A stretch of 64,000 nt of DNA from Castor canadensis (Eukaryota > Chordata > Mammalia > Rodentia > Castoridae). Of the stretch, positions 59,810 through 64,000 are shown piece after piece. Position 1 is the stretch's first letter; every line of letters begins with the position of its first letter. A program made the position numbers and the translations under genes. The notes below the pieces were generated by a model. It searched no databases. It was not told the DNA's origin and saw nothing but the letters and a program-made list of their open reading frames with translations. The stretch spans positions 39,003,638 through 39,067,637 of the forward strand of contig NC_133398.1 of NCBI RefSeq assembly GCF_047511655.1, written 5' to 3'.

Positions 59810-60110
59810 AGGGCTGGTGGAGTAGCTGCCTAGCAAGCCTGAGACCCTGAGTTGAAACCCCAGTACCACCAAAAAAAATACTACTAACAAAACTCTAGTA
59901 TTATATCTCCAATAATAACAGTAAAGCAACTACTGATGTTGTCTTTCTAATCCAGCAGATATTGTAGCTAAATGTCAGCTCAGATACCACAGATAAACTA
60001 CTGTATTTATTAAAATAGTATGCTGGTTGGGAATGTAGCTTAGTGGTATAGTGCTTACCTAACATACTCAGGGCTCTGGGTTCAATTCCCAGCACCACAA
60101 AAAAAAAAAA
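59810..60110 (+). mobile_element. Two ID-like SINEs
   Basis: 59812-59880 and 60022-60108 (ggttcaattcccagcacc). Confidence 0.8.
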
Positions 60111-60244
60111 GAGAGAGGAGGAAGAAAAGAGCATGAAATAGTATGCCTGGTAGCAAAGAATTTCCTAAATATGATAAAAAAAAGCATGAGCTATAGCAGA
60201 CTGAAAAATTCAGTTCATTACAGTTACATAATTATGAGTTATTC

Positions 60245-60965
60245 TCACCAAATGACATGAGATAAAAAGACAAGTAGTAAATTCAAAGAAAATATTTGCA
60301 ACCCACAAAGTAAAAAATAACTGATGTCCAAAATATATCATGAACTCTAAATAAGGACATGAGAAACAAAAAAATAAATACACTCTTCAGAAAAGCACAA
60401 ATTGCCAATGAACATATGAAAATATGGTCAGCTTCAGGAAATACTAATTAAAATATTTAATACTTATTTTTTTCAAAATTGGCTTTTGTGAAACAGATAC
60501 CTTTTTTAAACTTACCAAATCAGTTTAAAAAAAATTATAATTCTTGCTGGTGGAATGGCTCAAGCAGTAAGAGCACCTGCCTAGTAAGCATGAGGCCCTG
60601 AGTTCAAAACCTAGAGCCACACACACAAAAAAAAATTCCCATAATATCAAGCGTGGGGGAGGAAGTGAAACCACCAAAACACATATTGTAGGCTCCTGAC
60701 TCAGTAACCACAAGATTTACAATTAGCATGAGCCAATTCAATGACTCAAACACTGGAAGTGTTTTGTAAGCATTAAGAAACTGATAATGACCAATCCAGT
60801 TCTGAGAACACATGCAGATTACTGCCAAATACAAATTTTGGTCCTTAATGAACTCGATTCAATTTGACCCAGCAATATAAAAATGAGTCCAATTTGACTC
60901 AGCAATACAAAAAGGAAAACTTTTAGTCTCTTATCCAGATATTACTATGTATTTTGTGAAATACA
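60245..60965 (+). mobile_element. Old L1 ORF2 3' fragment with ID
   Basis: aaatatttgcaacccacaaa, tgccaatgaacatatgaaaa; ID at 60543-60635. A 29-base local duplication occurs at 60859-60884/60888-60913. Confidence 0.45.
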
Positions 60966-61334
60966 AGATATTCAGGTATTCATTTCCTTCCAGAATACTG
61001 ATGACATAAGTGACTAAAATTTCAATGAACAATTTTCATTCCATCACACTATTTCAGTGAGAACAAGTAGTTCTAAGTGACATTATTTTAAAACTAGTAG
61101 ATATAATTCATAGCAATTGCAACAGCCTTGTGACCATGTGAGCATTAGTGTTCACACTGAACAAGTGTGAATTCAAATTCAGAGTCTGCCATTTTAAAGC
61201 TGTAACTTTAATTACGCTTTCTGATCCTGTTTCCTCAATACACAAAAAAGCATGCATATGACAACCAACCTACCTACTTACCCAAAGTGAGATTATGTCG
61301 TGTTTGCTATTTCTATTCCTGGCTTGACTAACCT

Positions 61335-61420
61335 CCCCCCTCCAATCTGGGTTTTGCACTCGGGGCCTTGCTGCTGCCAGACAGGCACTCTACTACTTGA
61401 GCCACACTCCCAGGCCTCAC
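61335..61420 (-). mobile_element. ID-like SINE
   Basis: Antisense: ctgggttttgcactcggggc and actacttgagccacactcc. Confidence 0.7.
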
Positions 61421-63000
61421 ATAAAATTTTTAAAGCCTGAAGTTGTAACTCCCAATTCGCAGGAAAACACTAATTACCCTCAAATTATTTCCCAATATTA
61501 TAGGAAACAGCAAACTACTGGTTGAAAAGCAATACTCCCTTCTTTGTCTAACACAAAGTACTTTTCCTATAAAAAAATTTCTTAAAAATCGTATTTCCTT
61601 AAGAAATCTGGAAAAGAGAACAAATCTTCACTCATCTTTGCAGTATAGGAGCAGGGATTTCCACATTGTGTGGGAAACAAAACTCAAGATGACTGCTAAG
61701 CTTCTTCCACCTCAAGTTATTTCTGATCCTAAGAAAAAGCTTATTTATTCCAGCACTTGGGAGTTGAGGCACAAGTTCCAAGCCAGGGAAACCCACCCTA
61801 CCTCAAAAAAAAAAAAGTTTAATGTTGCAAATAAGCATTTCTTAAGACTATGTAAAGCCACTTGATTAATGGTGAATGAATATCTTTTTCTTCTGACTAA
61901 ATGGGAAAAATTTATGCTTCAAATGATCTACATTGGAATAATCTTAATGCACTTGACAATAACAAAAAAATATAATATTGGTATCTATCTATACTCATAA
62001 GTAATGCATTCTATAACACTGTGAAAAATATCCAAAAAATGACCAAATTAAATTTCAGAGACCCTAAATATCATAGTCACTAGAGGTGTGGCACATGTGG
62101 TAGAGCATCTGCCTAGCAAGCACGAAGCCCTGAGTTCAAACCCCAGGACTGCCAAAGAAAGAAAGAAATATCATAGTCAAGAGGATAAAAGACACACATG
62201 ATAAAGTGACTATGCCAAAGGATGGGCACCGACACCCATTGATGACACCTGTCTACAGACCTAATACATATTTATCAGGATACTGTTCCTATCTTCTTCA
62301 AAATCAGAATTAAAAATAAAATCAGATACACACATAAAATATGTCATAATAGGTAATGAGTCTTAAATACTAAAAAGACAAAAATCAGAAAGTTTTTATA
62401 TTCACATACTTTAGTTTGCTTCCTTTGCATTCATTCCTTTAGGGAGCAACATTAATTTCCTACTTCCATAATACAATGTCTCATTAATGAAACACACGGT
62501 AGGCATTCAATAAGTAAGTAACAAGGAATAGTTTTGTTTCTAACAAAAACTTAATCTATAAAATTCTACTTAAGAAAAGTTAATGCAGACAGTGTGTATC
62601 TTTTAGACTTTGGACATTTCTTGTCTTCTGCTACATAATACAGAAACTTTCAGTTTAACTAAGTTGGAACATTAACTACAAGAAGCTATCACTAAAAATT
62701 AAGTACCTTATTTTTCCCACCATCAAATCTGACAAAATTCAAAAAGAAAACATGCATCATATCTATTTAAATTCTCAAATACTAAGAACTGAGTAAAGAG
62801 ATAAGGCACTAACATGTGAGATTACAACAGCATATACTGAATCAGTAAATTACCAAATCTGGTTTTGCAGTATTTCAGGTTTCTAAGTGTCTAAAAAGTC
62901 TCAATATTTTATTCCAGTTTAACATAAAATCTATTTTTGTGCCCCACCACACTTCTAAGATTCTATTCTGGAAACAATTATATGGGGCAATAATACAAAG
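61421..63000. other. Intron 1 DNA near promoter, mostly unique
   Basis: Holds a B1 fragment (61745-61815), an ID (+, 62078-62165) and a faint L2-like end (62490-62525). The rest is AT-rich and unassigned. Confidence 0.55.
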
Positions 63001-63729
63001 ATCAGAGATCACTAATACAGCTCAAATAAATGAACTGTAACTTGGTTTCACGAGAAAGATTTGGTGCTGTTTCCGGGGCCCAGACGGACAGTCTAGGTAA
63101 ATCTCCACTCAGGAAACAAACAAAAAAGGAAAGCAAACAATGGCAAAGATATCCCCAAACAGTACTCACCCCTAGACTGGCCTCCTCCCTTTCTCCCTGA
63201 TCTCATCGCCTCAGAGAGAACTAAATGTACTCCTCACATTCCAAGCTAGCCCTCAACTCCCAGCACTCAGCTTCTTCACTAAAACCCGGGTTCTTCTCCT
63301 GTACATTCTCTAGTTCCCACCCAGTCCACACTCCAGCAGGATAGGTGTGCCCACCGCCTACTTCGGTAATAGTCCTCTTAATCCCAATCCATTTTCCCGC
63401 ATCCCATCTGCCCTCCGCCCCTTCAACTCTGTCCCGTCACTCTGACCCTTTTCCCAGAATCCTCAAGGCATCGGTCTCGGTCTGGCTGACCCCTTCTCCC
63501 TCCCACTACTCTACAGGAGCTCCTCTCATCCCGCTGGGCCTTCAGCCCCTTTCCGGGGTTCTCACCTCCAGTCTCCTGGTATCGGCCCCTTCCCCCAACT
63601 CCGCCCCTCTTCCTCCTCCTCCCTCAAAGAGAGGCCCCCCTACCTGAACACCGCTGTTGTCCCAAAAGCTGAAAGGTGCTGGCGCCGGCCGGCCTCCCAG
63701 GCTCGGTCCCCGCTGAAATCCCAATGCCC

Positions 63730-63931
<202 letters not shown>

Positions 63932-64000
63932 CTAATCCCTCTTCCACAGCTGAGCAGGTCTTGCAACCTACAGCACTGCTATCGAAATGGGAACCCTGTC

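Overview
The window is mammalian nuclear DNA, almost certainly from a rodent. It has small exons in long introns with GT-AG junctions, a CpG-rich promoter at the right edge, and over a hundred short interspersed repeats. These are 7SL-derived B1-like and tRNA-derived ID-like units, often fused into one composite element. That B1+ID architecture, plus a G-rich young L1 3' end, suggests a castorimorph rodent (beaver-like). The species call is inference from repeat style; the rodent call is firm.

Two protein genes lie tail to tail. KIF24 (+ strand) occupies 1 to about 12.92 kb. Only its 3' part is inside: two exons of the kinesin motor (2965-3036, 5788-5897), one very large exon for the disordered centriolar-targeting tail (8730-10952), two C-terminal exons (11570-11663, 12195-12335) and a roughly 0.6 kb 3' UTR. 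Its N-terminus, including the SAM domain and most of the motor, is left of the window. UBAP1 (- strand) is complete, from a promoter near 63.8 kb to a poly(A) signal near 14.63 kb. It has one non-coding first exon and six coding exons that join in frame to a 502-residue ESCRT-I subunit. About 1.7 kb separates the two 3' ends. The same convergent neighbours occur on human 9p13.

The rest is introns and a short intergenic gap, filled by SINEs, old L1 pieces, L2/MIR, DNA-transposon relics, LTR-like blocks and microsatellites. Several insertions keep readable target-site duplications: three young L1 3' ends, a short poly(A)-tailed retrocopy, and a fragment of a glycine tRNA ending in the anticodon loop. 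In UBAP1 the great majority of SINEs and all recognisable L1 pieces run antisense to the gene.

I found no new multi-gene system. The most interesting signals are an exact TISU-type start element in the UBAP1 leader that opens a 28-codon upstream ORF, a recurring three-module SINE (B1-B1-ID), the retroposed tRNA half, and a minisatellite born inside a SINE. SINE borders are read by eye and are good to about 10-20 bases.
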